64,000 nucleotides of DNA, taken from contig CM057146.1 of assembly GCA_029964075.1 (NCBI GenBank), positions 7,025,501 through 7,089,500 of the forward strand, given 5' to 3'. Below the pieces are notes generated by a model. The model did no database searches and had not been told where the DNA came from. It saw only the letters and a list, made by a program, of their open reading frames with translations. Each line of letters starts with the position of its first letter. Position 1 is the first letter of the stretch. This stretch comes from Patiria pectinifera. Taxonomy: Eukaryota; Echinodermata; Asteroidea; Valvatida; Asterinidae. A program made the position numbers and the translations under genes. Shown in pieces: positions 1 to 10,777 of this stretch.

Positions 1-175
1 TGCATGCCACTAAACCCATGATAAAATTGTATGATGTACATGTATACATGTATACGTGTGCATGTTCAACAGACGGGTGAACACAGTCGAGGAATCCATA
101 AAAAAAAACACAGCTTGTATTATAGGCATGGGCCCTGTATTTAAAACGATAATGTTCCGACACCAAGTGACAATC

Positions 176-660
176 AAGCAAATGGCCTAGTGGTTAGGCT
201 CATTGTCGACAGACCCCGGGGTCCGGGGTTCGAGTCCCGTTGGTGTAATTTTTGGTTTTCAATACACGCGCTCTGTCATATACTTTAAGAGTCTTAATTT
301 CGTGTCGTCAAACACCAACCGACCTTAGCTCAATCAGTTAAGTCACCGGCTGGGACTGTCTGCGAAGTCCAGGTTATGCATCTACTCATAGGTACGGGGC
401 TCTTTTGCTGTCTCGGCAGCAAGGCATAGGGTGTCGCCTCGTTTCCTCCCTTAACGGTGCTTGGCCCTCCGGGGTTACATGGATGGATAGGGAAGGAGGT
501 GTGGTGGGCCGGGGAATCCGAGACCCAGGAAGAGCCCTATATGGGAGTCGGTAACCAATCGCGACCCCTGAATGCTTGGTCAACACCACATAACTTTTTG
601 TTTTTCTTTATACCCTTATTTTTTTCATATAGTCGAGAATTTATAGGGTTAAAAACGGTC
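176..660 (+). mobile_element. Composite tRNA-derived SINE-like element
   Basis: A perfect polymerase III A box (TGGCCTAGTGG, 183-193) and B box (GGTTCGAGTCC, 227-237) lie 44 bases apart, the spacing found in tRNA genes. The acceptor ends do not pair and the T stem is imperfect, so this is tRNA-derived and not a tRNA gene. A second tRNA-like segment follows (TTAGCTCAATCAG near 325), so the element may be dimeric. A conserved body of about 250 bases and an AT-rich tail follow. Closely similar copies lie near 19,500-19,985 (minus), 24,575-24,935 (plus, shortened), 49,265-49,745 (minus), 54,830-55,150 (plus, shortened) and 59,976-60,465 (plus). Confidence 0.75.
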
Positions 661-968
661 TAATAACAAAATCTTTAAGCATACACATTGATTATTGGCC
701 CGCATATTATACGTTTTATGTGTGTCATGGATACCACTAAACCAAACTCATGATAAAATCATGATAAAAATGTGCCCAGAATTAAAAACTTGTGCAAATT
801 CAGAGAGTTGCAGACGCCCTAAACTGTAAGAAAAGTACATTTTTTCTTTCAAACAAAAGATGCAAATCAAAAACTAGTTAGCCTGGAAGAAAAAGGTATG
901 TAAACAGCACGGGGTGACATCTTAACGAAAAGGTTTTCAAAGCGTCTGTCCAAAGAAATTTCGAAAGC

Positions 969-1024
969 CGCGTCGGCAGGCGGCGGGCGGTTGGCGGTGG
1001 GCGGCGGGCGGCGGGCGCTGGGCC
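969..1024 (+). repeat. G-rich CGGCGGG minisatellite block
   Basis: An impure heptamer array of CGGCGGG type lies in AT-rich surroundings. It belongs to one unit of the 1.65-kb arm repeat. It contains runs of three G separated by short spacers. Confidence 0.8.
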
Positions 1025-2580
1025 GGTTCACCGTACGGCTCGTCGTCCCCAATCCCTGGTTTGTTGTAAGACTGCACGGAGAGGTTTCGGTTTCGCGCGA
1101 GCGACTGGAAGCGGTGTTTCCGAAGGATCAAACCCGAATGCATGAACAATGTACGCTGTGACAAGTATAACGTCCAATGTGTTCGAATTCCTTGGTACTT
1201 GGAGTGATTTGAAATAATTCCATTACCGAGTGCATTGTTTAACGGTCGGACCTACGCAGGTTTGGTTTGTTGGTTAAACGAACGAAAAGTAGTTCGCCCA
1301 TAATCCGCCTCGGCGGCGTTGTTTGCCGAAACCTTCTGTTTATTAAGTGTGTTCATATTAGGATGATTATAGACAAAGAGGGTTCGTTGCTGTCGTGATT
1401 CGAAAGAATTGTATTTGATTACATAATTTATATAGTGTGCAATGACGATCAGTAGTTGTGTGATTACTTTAAGTTGATTGAGGGCGCTATTTACGTTTAA
1501 TGGCCAAGCCTACGCGCACTTTGTTTGGGGAGTTAAAGGTACGAAAAGTAGTCCTCGCGTAATTTGCTGTTTTGGTAACGCAGTACGCCAAAGCGCTACA
1601 GCTCTTGTTGAAAGCACGTGTATCATATTAAGATTAAAGATAGGAACCGCTGCATTTCTTTGATTCTCATTTCTAACCCACCCTAATTTTAGGCTCCCGA
1701 CAAGACAAACACCCCTACAACCTCTAGAACACTATTCACCGTAATGTAACAAAATGGGGAAAATAGATTCAGGAAATCAGGCTCTGTGATATTTGAAGTG
1801 ATTGAAAATTAATATCGATTTACGCGAAGTATATACGGTATAACAACCAGTGGAATCCCACAGAGGACGCCTCTCGTTAGGTGTGGGTGCAGACCTGCAA
1901 ATCGACTCCCATAGACCTCAGTGATAATAACGCGTTTTTTCCCAAAATTATTTTCAAAAAAATCATCTCAACTCTCAAAGGTGTATGACGCACCCACCAA
2001 ATCAAGGCTTATTCATTACCTTTTATTTTCTGTTCAATTTTTGTTCCACTATCCGATGACTTATGGCAGAAAATTACATCGAATGATGTCAGCCCGAAAA
2101 GATGTCACGTAGCCCATCGCCAATTTGAAAAATGATGCCTGCGCTCCATTGCAAAATAGAGCAATTTTAGGGCCCAATTTCATGCAAATTACACAGAAAT
2201 ACGAGCTCACACTCTGTATACGGCTTCTACCCATCTTTTTGGGGGAACATCAAGTTCAAGGCACACATTGGTGCTCTAATAGCAAAGAATTTAGGCATAA
2301 TTTGGCCCACATGTTATACATTTAATGTGTGTTATGGGTGCCACTCAACCAAACTCATGATAAAATCATGATAAAAATGTGTCCAGAATTAAAAACATGT
2401 GCAAAATGAAACCCCCCTTTTTAGAGGGTTGCAGACGCTTTAAATTGAAATAAAAGTACTTTTCTCTTTAAAACAAAAGATGCAAATCAAAAACTAGAAG
2501 AAAAAGGTACGTAAACAGCACGGGGTGTCATCTTATGAAAATGTCTTCAAATTGTCTGTCCAAAGAAATTTCGAAAGCCG

Positions 2581-2619
2581 CACCGCCGGGCGGCGGGCGG
2601 TTGGCGGCGGGCGGCGGGA
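2581..2619 (+). repeat. G-rich CGGCGGG minisatellite block
   Basis: This is a short impure CGGCGGG array in the second arm-repeat unit, at the same place in the unit as the block at 969-1024. Confidence 0.75.
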
Positions 2620-3550
2620 CAGTTCATCGTACGGCGCGTTGTCCCCAATCCCTGGTTTGTTGTAAGACTGCACGGAGAGGTTTCGGTTTCGCGCGAGCGA
2701 CTCGAAGCATTGATTGTTTCCAAAGGATCAAACCCCAAATGCATGAACAATGTGCGCTGTAAAAAGTGTAACGTCCAATGTGTTCGAATTCCTTAGTACT
2801 GTAGTAATTTGAAATAGTTCTATTACCGAGTGCATTGTTCAATGAATATTATTTGTGGCCATCCTCTCGATTGAGGGCACTATTTAAGTTTAACGGTCAG
2901 ACCTACGCAGGTTTGGTTTGTGAGTTAAACGTACAAAAAGTAGTTCGCCCATAGTTTGCCCATAATTCGCCTCGGCGGCGTAGTTTGCCGAAAGAGATCC
3001 TGTTTATTAAGTGTGTTCATATTAGGCTGATTATAGACGTAGCTCCATTGCAAAGTAGAGCAATATTAGGGCCCAATTTCATGCAAATTACACAGACATA
3101 CGAGCTCACACTCCTGTGTACCGCTTCTACCCATCTTAACATCAAGTCCAAGGCCCAGATTGGTACTCTAATAGCAAAGAATTTAAGCATACAAATTGTG
3201 ATTTGGCCCCGGCATTTTTATACATTTAATGTGTGTCATGGATGCCACTAAACCAAACTCATGATAAAATCATGATAAAGATGTGCCCAGAAAAAAATAT
3301 TTGCAAAATCAAACTCTTTTTTTTTCAGAGGGTTTCAGACGCCCTAAATTGGAATGAAAGTAATTTTTTTCTTTAAAACAAAAGATGCAAATCGAAAACT
3401 TGTTTATAGCCTGGAAGAAAAATGCATGTAAACAGCACGGGGTGTCATCTTTAATGTCGTTTTCCTCCATAGACCGTGCACACCCGCGGGGGTTGCCTGC
3501 GGAATATGTAACGGTCTTCAAAGTGTCTGTCCAAAGAAATTGCGAAAGCC

Positions 3551-3650
3551 GCACCGGCGGAGCTAGGGCGGGCGGCGGACGGCGGGCGGCGGGCGGCGGG
3601 CGGCGGGCGGCGGGCGGCGGGCGGCGGACGGCGGACGGCCGGCGGCGGGC
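3551..3650 (+). repeat. Long G-rich CGGCGGG minisatellite, potential G-quadruplex
   Basis: This is one of the longest G-rich blocks in the window, about 100 bases of CGGCGGG and CGGCGGA heptamers. It has many consecutive GGG runs with four-base spacers, which fits the G3 N1-7 quadruplex rule. The 134- and 177-residue open frames across it are low-complexity Arg/Pro/Ala/Gly translations of the array and are not proposed as genes. Confidence 0.85.
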
Positions 3651-5142
3651 TGGTTCACCGTACGGCGCGTCGTCCCCAAGACTGCACGGGGAGGTTCGGT
3701 TTCGAGCGATCGACTCGGAGCGTTGTTTCCGAGGGATCAAACCACAAATGCATGTATGCGCTGTCAATAGTGTAACGCCCGATAAGTAAGGCGTGTTGGA
3801 ATTCCTTGGTACTGTAGTGATTGGAAAGAGTACATTGATCAATGACGATTATTTATGGTGATACTCTCAATTGAGGGCAGTATATAAGTTTAACGGTCAA
3901 GCCTACGCATGTTTGGTTTAGGGTTAAACGTACGAAAAGTAGTTCGCCCATAATCCGTTACGGCGACGTAGTTCGCGATGATTTTAGACAAAGAGGGTTC
4001 GTTGCTGTCGTGATTCGAAAGAATTGTATACGATTACATAATTTGTACAGTGTAAAATAACGATCAGTTGTGCGATTTCTTTTAGTTGATTGAGGGTGCT
4101 ATTCAGGTTTAACGGTCAAGCATACGCGCACTTTGTTTTGGGAGTTAAACGAACGAAAAGTAGTTCGCGCATAATTTGCTGTTTTGGTAACGTAGTTCAT
4201 CGCAAAAAACAGCTCTTGTTAAATGCGTGTGTTTCATATTATGATATAAAATAGGAAAGCTGCATTTCTTTGATTCTCATTTCTAACCGACCCAATTCTT
4301 TGATAGGCTCCGGACCAGAAAAAAACTAAAACCTCGAGAACCCTATAATTTACCGAAATGTAACGAATGAAAACTATAAGAGTCAGGCAATCATGCTCTG
4401 TGATATTTGAAGTGATTGAAAATTAATATCAATTTACGCGAAGTATACGATACAACAACCAGTGGAATCCCAGAGAGGACGCCTCTCATTAGGTGTCTCA
4501 TATGACTTGTGTGCAGACCTGCAAATCGACTCTCATTGACCACTGAGTGATATTTACGCGTATTGCCGTAAATTACCTACTCACAACTCTCCAAGGTGTT
4601 TGAGACACCCACCAAATTAAAGTTCATTTCATGATCTTTTATTTTGTGTTCAATTTTTGTTTAATTATCCTATGACTTATGGGAGAAAACTCCATCAAAG
4701 GATGTAACCCCGTAAAAGTAGTCGAAATGGTATTCAAAGCGTCTGTCCAAAGAAATTTCGAAAGGTTCACCTGCGGCCGGCGGGCCGGCTCACCGTACGG
4801 CGCGTCGTCCCCAATCCCTGGTTTGTTGTAAGACTGCACGGAGAGGTTTCGGTTTCGCGGGAGCGACACGAAGCGTTGTTTCCGAAGGATCAATGCACAA
4901 TGGTTCGCCATGGAACAGTTACCTATTACTTTCTTTTACTTTTGGGTGCAACACACCATTCATAATTCGCTCTCCCGCCATTACTTTTTTTGTGAACACG
5001 AAATCGCTATTTTAACTTCTCCGCTTTTGTTCCAATATCGCTATACAAAGAGCGAATAGGGCACACACCGCTTTACCCGATCAACCTGCATTTAGACGGT
5101 GTCTGGGTCTGCAGGATTGGAAGCGAGATACGGTATTGAAAC

Positions 5143-5403
5143 CAGTGGCGCACCCAGGATTTTTTTGGGGGGCGGGGGCTCACATTTTGTTCAAAAATTA
5201 TTATTATTTTTTTTTAGGGGGCGGACTATTTTGACTTTGGTGGCGCCACTTTACACCCCTATTGCGAAACTAACGACCCTGTTATACTATTCGACAATAG
5301 TCCACATACATATCACCAAGGTCAAATCGTGGGACTACAAAAATAAAAATTAAAAAATTAACAACCTCAAGCCCCCGAGCCCCCCCCCCCCCTTGCGCCA
5401 CTG
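5143..5403. mobile_element. hAT-like MITE with 8-bp target duplication
   Basis: The ends are inverted: the left starts CAGTGGCGCAC and the right ends TGCGCCACTG. The flanks are ATTGAAAC (5135-5142) and ATTCAAAC (5404-5411), an 8-bp target duplication with one mismatch, as expected for the hAT superfamily. Poly-G and poly-C tracts lie just inside the ends and there is no coding capacity. A paralogous insertion sits at 30705-30970. The matching site near 57,985 is empty, so the insertion postdates the arm repeat. Confidence 0.8.
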
Positions 5404-5870
5404 ATTCAAACTAGAACAGAAACCCCCAGCAAGAATAGTTTGAGATAGGGGTGGTTCCTCCTGCAATTCGGCGTAAACAAAGAATGCGTTACAAATTACG
5501 TAACAGAGTGCGCGCTGTCAATAGTGTAACGTCCCGTATTGAAAGAGAAAGTACGGCGTGTTGGAATTCCTTGGTATGGTAGTGATTCGAAAGAATTATT
5601 TTACCGAGTAGGCCTATATGTGATACTCTCAGTCATTATTGAGGGCACTATTTAAGTTTAACGGTCAAACCTACGCAGGTTTGGTTTGGGTGTAAAACGT
5701 ACGAAAAGTAGTTCGCGCATACTAATTAGCCGTTTCGTGGACGTAGTTCGCCGAAAGAGCTGCAGTGTTCATATTAGGATTAAAGATAGATAAAGGGGTT
5801 CGTTGCTGTTGTGATTAGGAAGAACTGTATATGATAACATAATAATTGCACAGTGTGCAATGGCTAGTCT

Positions 5871-7802
5871 GGTTCCCAGACCAAAATATTCTGACTATTC
5901 CTGACGAATCTTAGGGATGCACACCGGTAAATAGGCCTAAATCCATCCGCCGAGCTCCTGAATTAAAGTTATACCATCAAAATATTCCATATTAGAGAGT
6001 TCTGAGAGCCATAACATTGGGGAATTGAAGAGATATGGCAATGAACCTCTGGCCCGGACCGGACTTGGGGCTTTCAATTCTGAGCATTTTGGATGCAATT
6101 GGGCTCGAAAGTGGTGTTTTTGTGCCATGTTGTGGAGGGATCGTTGTTGATCATCATTGTTCTGTGCAGCTTAAATACCTGTGAATTTTGAAATATGGGC
6201 ATTTAGCACTAGTATCTTTGGGAATTTTAATGCCGGGTTGCACCCTTAGGTCGTAACCGCTAGTAATACATTGCAGTACAAAACACCGTCACGTGACTAA
6301 AACGGGCGGAATGCCTCCTGTTTCCAAAAATGACCGACGTTTGCCGAATGTATTTCGTCGACAATCTCGGATAGCGCCAGGTATTTACGAGTATAACATG
6401 GGTTTTATTTACCCACCTTGCGTATTAAAAACTATGAGTTCACAATAAATATTAATAATTACTTGTGTTTAGAAAACTTGATATTCAATGACGATTTTGT
6501 GCATCAAATACTCGGATCGCACGAAAGGCGAGCTTTGCTGCGTCATGTACTAATTTGAATCTGACAACGGTTAACTGTGATTTTCCAAAACGCGGCGTGG
6601 TCTCCATTTTGGCTTCGCCTGCTATGTGCTATTTGGGCACGTAACTTTTAAGATTTCAGATCAAAATTAGTCATGGTTTTCTTACAGTAATAACAGAGTG
6701 TATAATGTTATGGAGCAAGTGATTTTTTTCTTAAATTTGATCGGAACGTATCAAGGCTATATATTATGATGAAGCCAGATCGGATCGAAACGAAGCCGAG
6801 CTTTGAAAAAGGGGCGTGATCAATGTCGCGATGTTTATTTTGAGCCGCGGTTATTGCCTGACCTACAATATTTAGGGGTGCAACCCTGCATTAAAATTCC
6901 CATAAGCACCTGTGCTAACTTGAGTGCCCATACTTCAAAATTCTTTTTAAAATACTCAGAACTCTGACAGGTATTTCAGCTGCACAGAAATATGATTACC
7001 GACGTGTTATCTTTCATTTTCTTTTTATTTTTTTGGTGGACGGTTGACAATTGACTTTTTGAGATAATCCCACCCAGGCATCTTGAAAAACTATCCTTAC
7101 ACAACACATAGAAGTAGCCAGCGGGGCGGGGGGGGGGGGGGGTTAAGGGGTGTATCCCCCCCCCCCATATTTTGTAAAGACTACCCTTTTCCATTAAAAT
7201 GACCTTTTTTTCACCAACGTTTACCCTTTTACCAAGTGCCCTTTTTCTGAACAAGTGCCCTTTTTAAAAAGAACTCGAGCCCTTTTTGCCCCATCAGCCT
7301 TTTCTCGGCTGGTGCCGATTTTGTAAAATCGCGCATGTATCGTCCTGAAAAGCACCATGTACGTTTTCGCTATAACGGAAGCCGACTGTGTTGTCCATTA
7401 GTGTGCAACATCGTCGGTTTTGAACAACGCCCCCATCGACAGATGGACAGATGCACACACAACATAAAGTGAGTAATTTTACTCATTATCGTATCAGGTA
7501 TTATGATAATGCGCCAAATTACTCACTCTGTGTTTTTGTGTGATCCCCCCCCCCCCAAAAAAAAACCTACTTGATTTTACGGAGGCCAAGCGTCCGGGAA
7601 AACGAGTGTCTACATTTCAGCACGGACTGTGCAAGAGCCCTTTTCAAGAAGTTTTACCCCCCCCCTAAAAATGACCTCTGCAACATGGCAAAATAGCGCC
7701 ACTTTCGAGCCCAATTGCATCCAAAATGCTAAGGTTGCGAAGCCCCATAAGTCCGTGCCAGAGGTTCATTGCCATATCTCTTCAATTCCCCAATCTTATT
7801 GA
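5871..7802. mobile_element. Foldback element with a nested insertion in its right arm
   Basis: The sequence at about 6011-6255 is repeated inverted at about 6867-7000 and 7679-7802. Paired stretches include GGGGAATTGAAGAGATATGG on the left and its complement near 7,780. The right arm is split by about 675 foreign bases (7,005-7,678) with long G and C runs. The loop at 6256-6866 shows no convincing reading frame. The right end abuts the start of the lectin cassette flank. No transposase is visible, so the superfamily is unknown. Confidence 0.7.
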
Positions 7803-8492
7803 AACCAAAATTGGGATTCTGACGTCTGTGCCCATTGACTGCCCGTGGAGAATTGTTTAAATAATTTGGGTGGTTCATGTATTTCTATTAAAATAGAGTG
7901 AATGATGCAAATTACGTGATTTGTTTTTAGAGTTACTAAAGTCAATAACATACATGTATGTACTTTATTACCATGATATTTTTGTATTCAATGGAGCAAG
8001 CCACATATCTTTTTAGTGCTTTTTCTATCTCGGTCATTGTCTTATTGACAACCTGGAGCTATACAGACACATTGACGGATAACAAACACATTGACGGATA
8101 ACCACTGATTTACTAAACAATGATAACAATTTGAGCTTTTAACTCATTCCAAATTTTTACATCAAGAAAAATACGTCATTTTTATTTTATCCACCATGTA
8201 GTCTAGTAGAGATGACAGAAGAAATCTCTAACCGAGGGCCGGATCGTGAGTGAGCACACGAACAGGTACAATGACGGGGATAATCTGTGATTCTCTAAAT
8301 TAATCTAAAAATCCTTCGACTCGGTTCCTTCTATAATGCTTCCGAGTCGAAAAAGGGTGTAATTGAGAGAGAAGTCTGATATTAATTGTTTGAGCATTGA
8401 CGGCAAGTGATGTGAATTGTGATTCATTGCAGTCTGAGACAATAATTATTGCCCAACCATTGACGGCAAGTGATCTTTCACTTGAAATCTTT
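7803..8492. other. Left flank of lectin cassette 1 and 3' region of gene A
   Basis: The first 170 bases recur at 34,100 and at 63,836 in the same orientation, which defines the array period. The part at about 7,830-7,975 is also present inverted at about 13,575-13,690, so inverted sequence reaches close to the genes. The rest is the presumed 3' untranslated and downstream region of the minus-strand gene A. An AATAAA on the minus strand at 8181-8186 is a possible poly(A) signal in this copy, but it is not preserved in cassette 2. Confidence 0.6.
8315..8351 (-). other. Conserved hairpin downstream of gene A
   Basis: TTCGACTCGG (8315-8324) and CCGAGTCGAA (8342-8351) form a perfect 10-bp stem with a 17-base loop. 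The element lies about 140 bases past the gene A stop, and stem and loop are unchanged at 34749-34785 in cassette 2. It could be a 3' untranslated structure or a terminator-like element. Its function is not known. Confidence 0.5.
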
Positions 8493-9232
8493 CTACAGTT
8501 CAAAATAGTAACAGTTGTTGGTTGCCTTATAGTCGGTGACATCAGCCACAAGACGAGTGACGTCATTGAGTTGACACATCTTTTCTCTTTCAGTGTTGCT
8601 CTGCCAGAGATTAAAGGAGCGGCATCGGGGATCGGCTAGGCACGCCCAGCCACAGGCAAGCACGCCATCTTCCGTCCGATTCTTGATGTCGTGATGGAGG
8701 AGGCATTGCTGGGGGACCCGCCCATCAGGACCGGTGAAGGTGTGGTAGGCTGGCATCGCAGAGACCGTCATCTCACAGGCTGCAGGTTTGCGGTTGCTGC
8801 TACCGCAAGGAACGCTGTCAGACCACGAGCCCCCGCCACCGTACACAGTCATTCGGGCGCAGTTACGCTGGTTGTTGGTGCTCGGACGGCCAGGATACCA
8901 ATTTGAAAAAGACAGAGGTTGACCCCCGCACAGCCAGGTACCCTCTTTGGCCGCATCCGTACAGCCGACCCACACACCGTCAGTCCGTGGTCCCACTGAC
9001 TTCCAGATGAAGTCGTTTTCTTCCCGCGAGTTGGGCACGGCCAGACTGCTTCCCGGTCGGTTACAAGCCTCCGAGGCCTCAAACCATTCATCTTGTCCGG
9101 TAGTAAGATATAGCAAGATTGCTGCCATTTCAGCCAGCCAGGCGGACATGAGGCGTAAAGGGCCTGGCAACTTGGTAAATTGATGAAGACCGAGACAAGC
9201 ATCAGAACAAACCTTGCTGTCCACCAAGCCAT
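8493..9232 (-). pseudogene. Gene A copy 1: secreted CTLD-PAN lectin, frameshifted
   Basis: This is the paralogue of the intact gene at 34922-35653. Translation from the ATG at 9230-9232 gives a hydrophobic leader (MAWWTARFVLMLVSVFINLP) and the start of a C-type lectin domain (SCPPGW, QSCY). The frame is lost near 9085-9087, where one A is missing compared with cassette 2. Beyond it the second frame carries the rest of the CTLD (EACNRPG, WVGC, SFSNW, WSDSVPC, ACEM) and a complete PAN/apple-like domain ending at 8493. The leader is three residues longer than in cassette 2. The single indel could be a real inactivating mutation or a sequencing error, because the rest of the frame is open. Reads would decide. 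Confidence 0.85.
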
Positions 9233-9271
9233 CGTACCGTTGAATGTTGCCAACTTTACGTGTGTATGATC

Positions 9272-9279
9272 TTTTTATA
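9272..9279 (-). promoter_or_regulatory. TATA box of gene A copy 1
   Basis: TATAAAAA reads on the minus strand 40 bases upstream of the ATG. The box is conserved at 35693-35700 in cassette 2, with the same distance to the ATG. Start of transcription about 28 bases downstream would leave a very short leader RNA. Confidence 0.6.
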
Positions 9280-10537
9280 CTCACTGCAATTTGAAATCGT
9301 GTGCTTAGTTTAAGGAGGCATATAAAGTGCACTAAATTATTCATCTCAAGTACTGCTAATAACCACCATACGCCTGCATTCGTTGGTAGAAGAGAAACCA
9401 TGGTGACGAAATGTAATACTTCAGGAAAACAAATTCCCAATGAGGCAACCGTTTAAAGTATCATTGCATTATATACATACATAGTATAACAATGAAGTAT
9501 ATCAGTACAAACACAATTATTGTTCCAGTGAGAGACACTGAACAAAAATAAATTTTATTCTGATATTCTGAAACTATTGAAAATATATTCTGAAAATTCG
9601 AAGAAAACGGCAAATGCATCTTCCTAAATTTTAGAGCTGATAGAGATTTTGTTTCCTCTTTTTGCAATGACGCTCCATCATAACAGACAGAAAACAAAAC
9701 CTGGTTGCATAAGGCCTTACTAGAGAACATTTTACTACAATTATAATATTTTTCCACATTAAGAAAGCAACGACGGAAAATCTTGAAAATGTGCTTCACA
9801 ACTGGTAGGTTTCTTTCTCGTCAGGTCTTTTCATTTGTTAAATTGTTGAGATCAAGGGAAATATCTCACGACAGTTTGTTTGTTAACCATGCTTTGCATG
9901 ATGACGAAAACACGCAATTATCATGACGGTGACAACAGCGCTTGACTGGTAAGTGAAGAAAACGCTTCAATTATCTTGCTTTAACTGGTCGACAATTAGT
10001 CAATTACCACGACAATAATAGCTTTGTTGAGTGTACTGCCTCCAAGGTCAGAGAGTTTATTGATGTGGAACATATGAAATAATGGAAGTCAGGGGCGTAT
10101 GGTTTCCATGGTAAAGCGTCAATAAGTAAACGATTTTACGGTCTGCCTAAAGTGTATGTTTTTTATGAGTTTGTGATGTGGTTGAGAAAACAACCGGCAA
10201 GACTCAACGCTCCTACATGTACGCTTTAAGTTGTTTGTCTTTAGGAGAATGCTGGGCTTTTACAGAGGAAAGGGTTTTAATACTATATCCAGGTTGTTCA
10301 CCAGTCTTGTGCCATGTTCCCTGTAGGTAACATGCAGAGTGCTATACACGCCGAGGTTACTTGATCTGTGAGGTCACTGTCAGTGGAATTTTGGGACCTG
10401 AGTAAAAAAAAAAATACACGTACGTGTATGTATTGCTTCAGTCCTCGAAATCCTCTTCAGTCCAGAGAATCCCAACTTCTTAATCACAGCAATGACTCTC
10501 AGACGAAGAGGCTTTCTTCTGGTAAATTTTCGGCCGG
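9280..10537. other. Intergenic region between lectin fragment and gene A, cassette 1
   Basis: This matches 35,701-37,322 of cassette 2 apart from the MITE inserted there. It contains a 112-codon open frame (9461-9799, minus) with a hydrophobic C-terminus. That frame starts with GTG and differs at about nine residues from its cassette 2 copy, so I do not call it a gene. No other feature is recognised. Confidence 0.5.
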
Positions 10538-10711
10538 TTAAGCCTCCGATGCCTCAAACCAATTCATCTTGTCCGTTAGTAAGATGTAACAAGATTGCTG
10601 CCATTGCAGCCAGCCAGGCGGACAGGAGGCGTAGAGGGCCTGACAGACTGGTAAACTTATGAAGATCAAGACTAGCATCGGAGAACAACTTGCTATGATA
10701 AACCATGCCAT
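10538..10711 (-). pseudogene. Truncated lectin fragment C, copy 1
   Basis: From the ATG at 10709-10711 the frame gives a leader like that of gene A (MAWFI..., LPVCQA) and the first part of a CTLD (SCPPGWLQWQQSCYILL, NWFEASEA). A TAA at 10538-10540 then ends it. At that point the GT of the gene A sequence GCTTGTAACC is missing, and homology to gene A stops about ten bases later. There is no splice donor at the break. Upstream of the ATG the same frame contains a second leader-like stretch (CVLIFINIPS), suggesting a small internal duplication. It is best read as the 5' remnant of a third lectin gene. Confidence 0.8.
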
Positions 10712-10777
10712 GCTTGGTATATTGATGAAGATCAAGACACAACTAAAATCAAAATGTCTGAACACTATCCACTCCAA

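Larger units (their letters stand above)
1..5870 (+). repeat. Outer repeat arm (plus orientation), right half of an upstream palindrome
   Basis: This is a nested array of a dispersed repeat unit of about 1.65 kb. Unit starts can be recognised near 690, 2,300 and 3,200 by a shared stretch with GGCCCGCATATTATAC-like sequence followed by TCATGGATGCCACTAAACC. The second unit is internally deleted to about 0.9 kb. Each unit carries a G-rich block, a conserved segment with TTTCGGTTTCGCGCGAGC, and two related subrepeats beginning TTTAACGGTCAAGCCTACGC. The same units occur inverted at 15,600-22,330 and 46,790-52,590 and in this orientation at 27,840-31,151 and 57,400-63,835. Open reading frames here are short or are translations of the G-rich blocks, and I see no gene. 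Confidence 0.85.

Noticed and set aside
176-248. A tRNA gene
   Set aside because: A and B boxes are present but the acceptor ends do not pair and the T stem is broken, so a SINE head is the better call.
386-589. A 67-residue frame repeated at several places (also 19,570, 49,338 and 60,181)
   Set aside because: It is the body of the SINE read through. Its repetition reflects element copies, not a gene.
3309-3842. Long open frames of 134 and 177 residues across the G-rich block
   Set aside because: They are low-complexity translations of the heptamer array, open on both strands, and not conserved in frame between repeat units.
8493-9440. A 315-residue gene A protein starting at 9,440
   Set aside because: The upstream part is an out-of-frame read-through. 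Homology to cassette 2 shows the true start in another frame and a one-base deletion.
9461-9799. A 112-residue frame with a hydrophobic C-terminus, also open in cassette 2
   Set aside because: It begins with GTG, has no recognised motif, and nearly all base differences between copies change the protein, as expected without selection.
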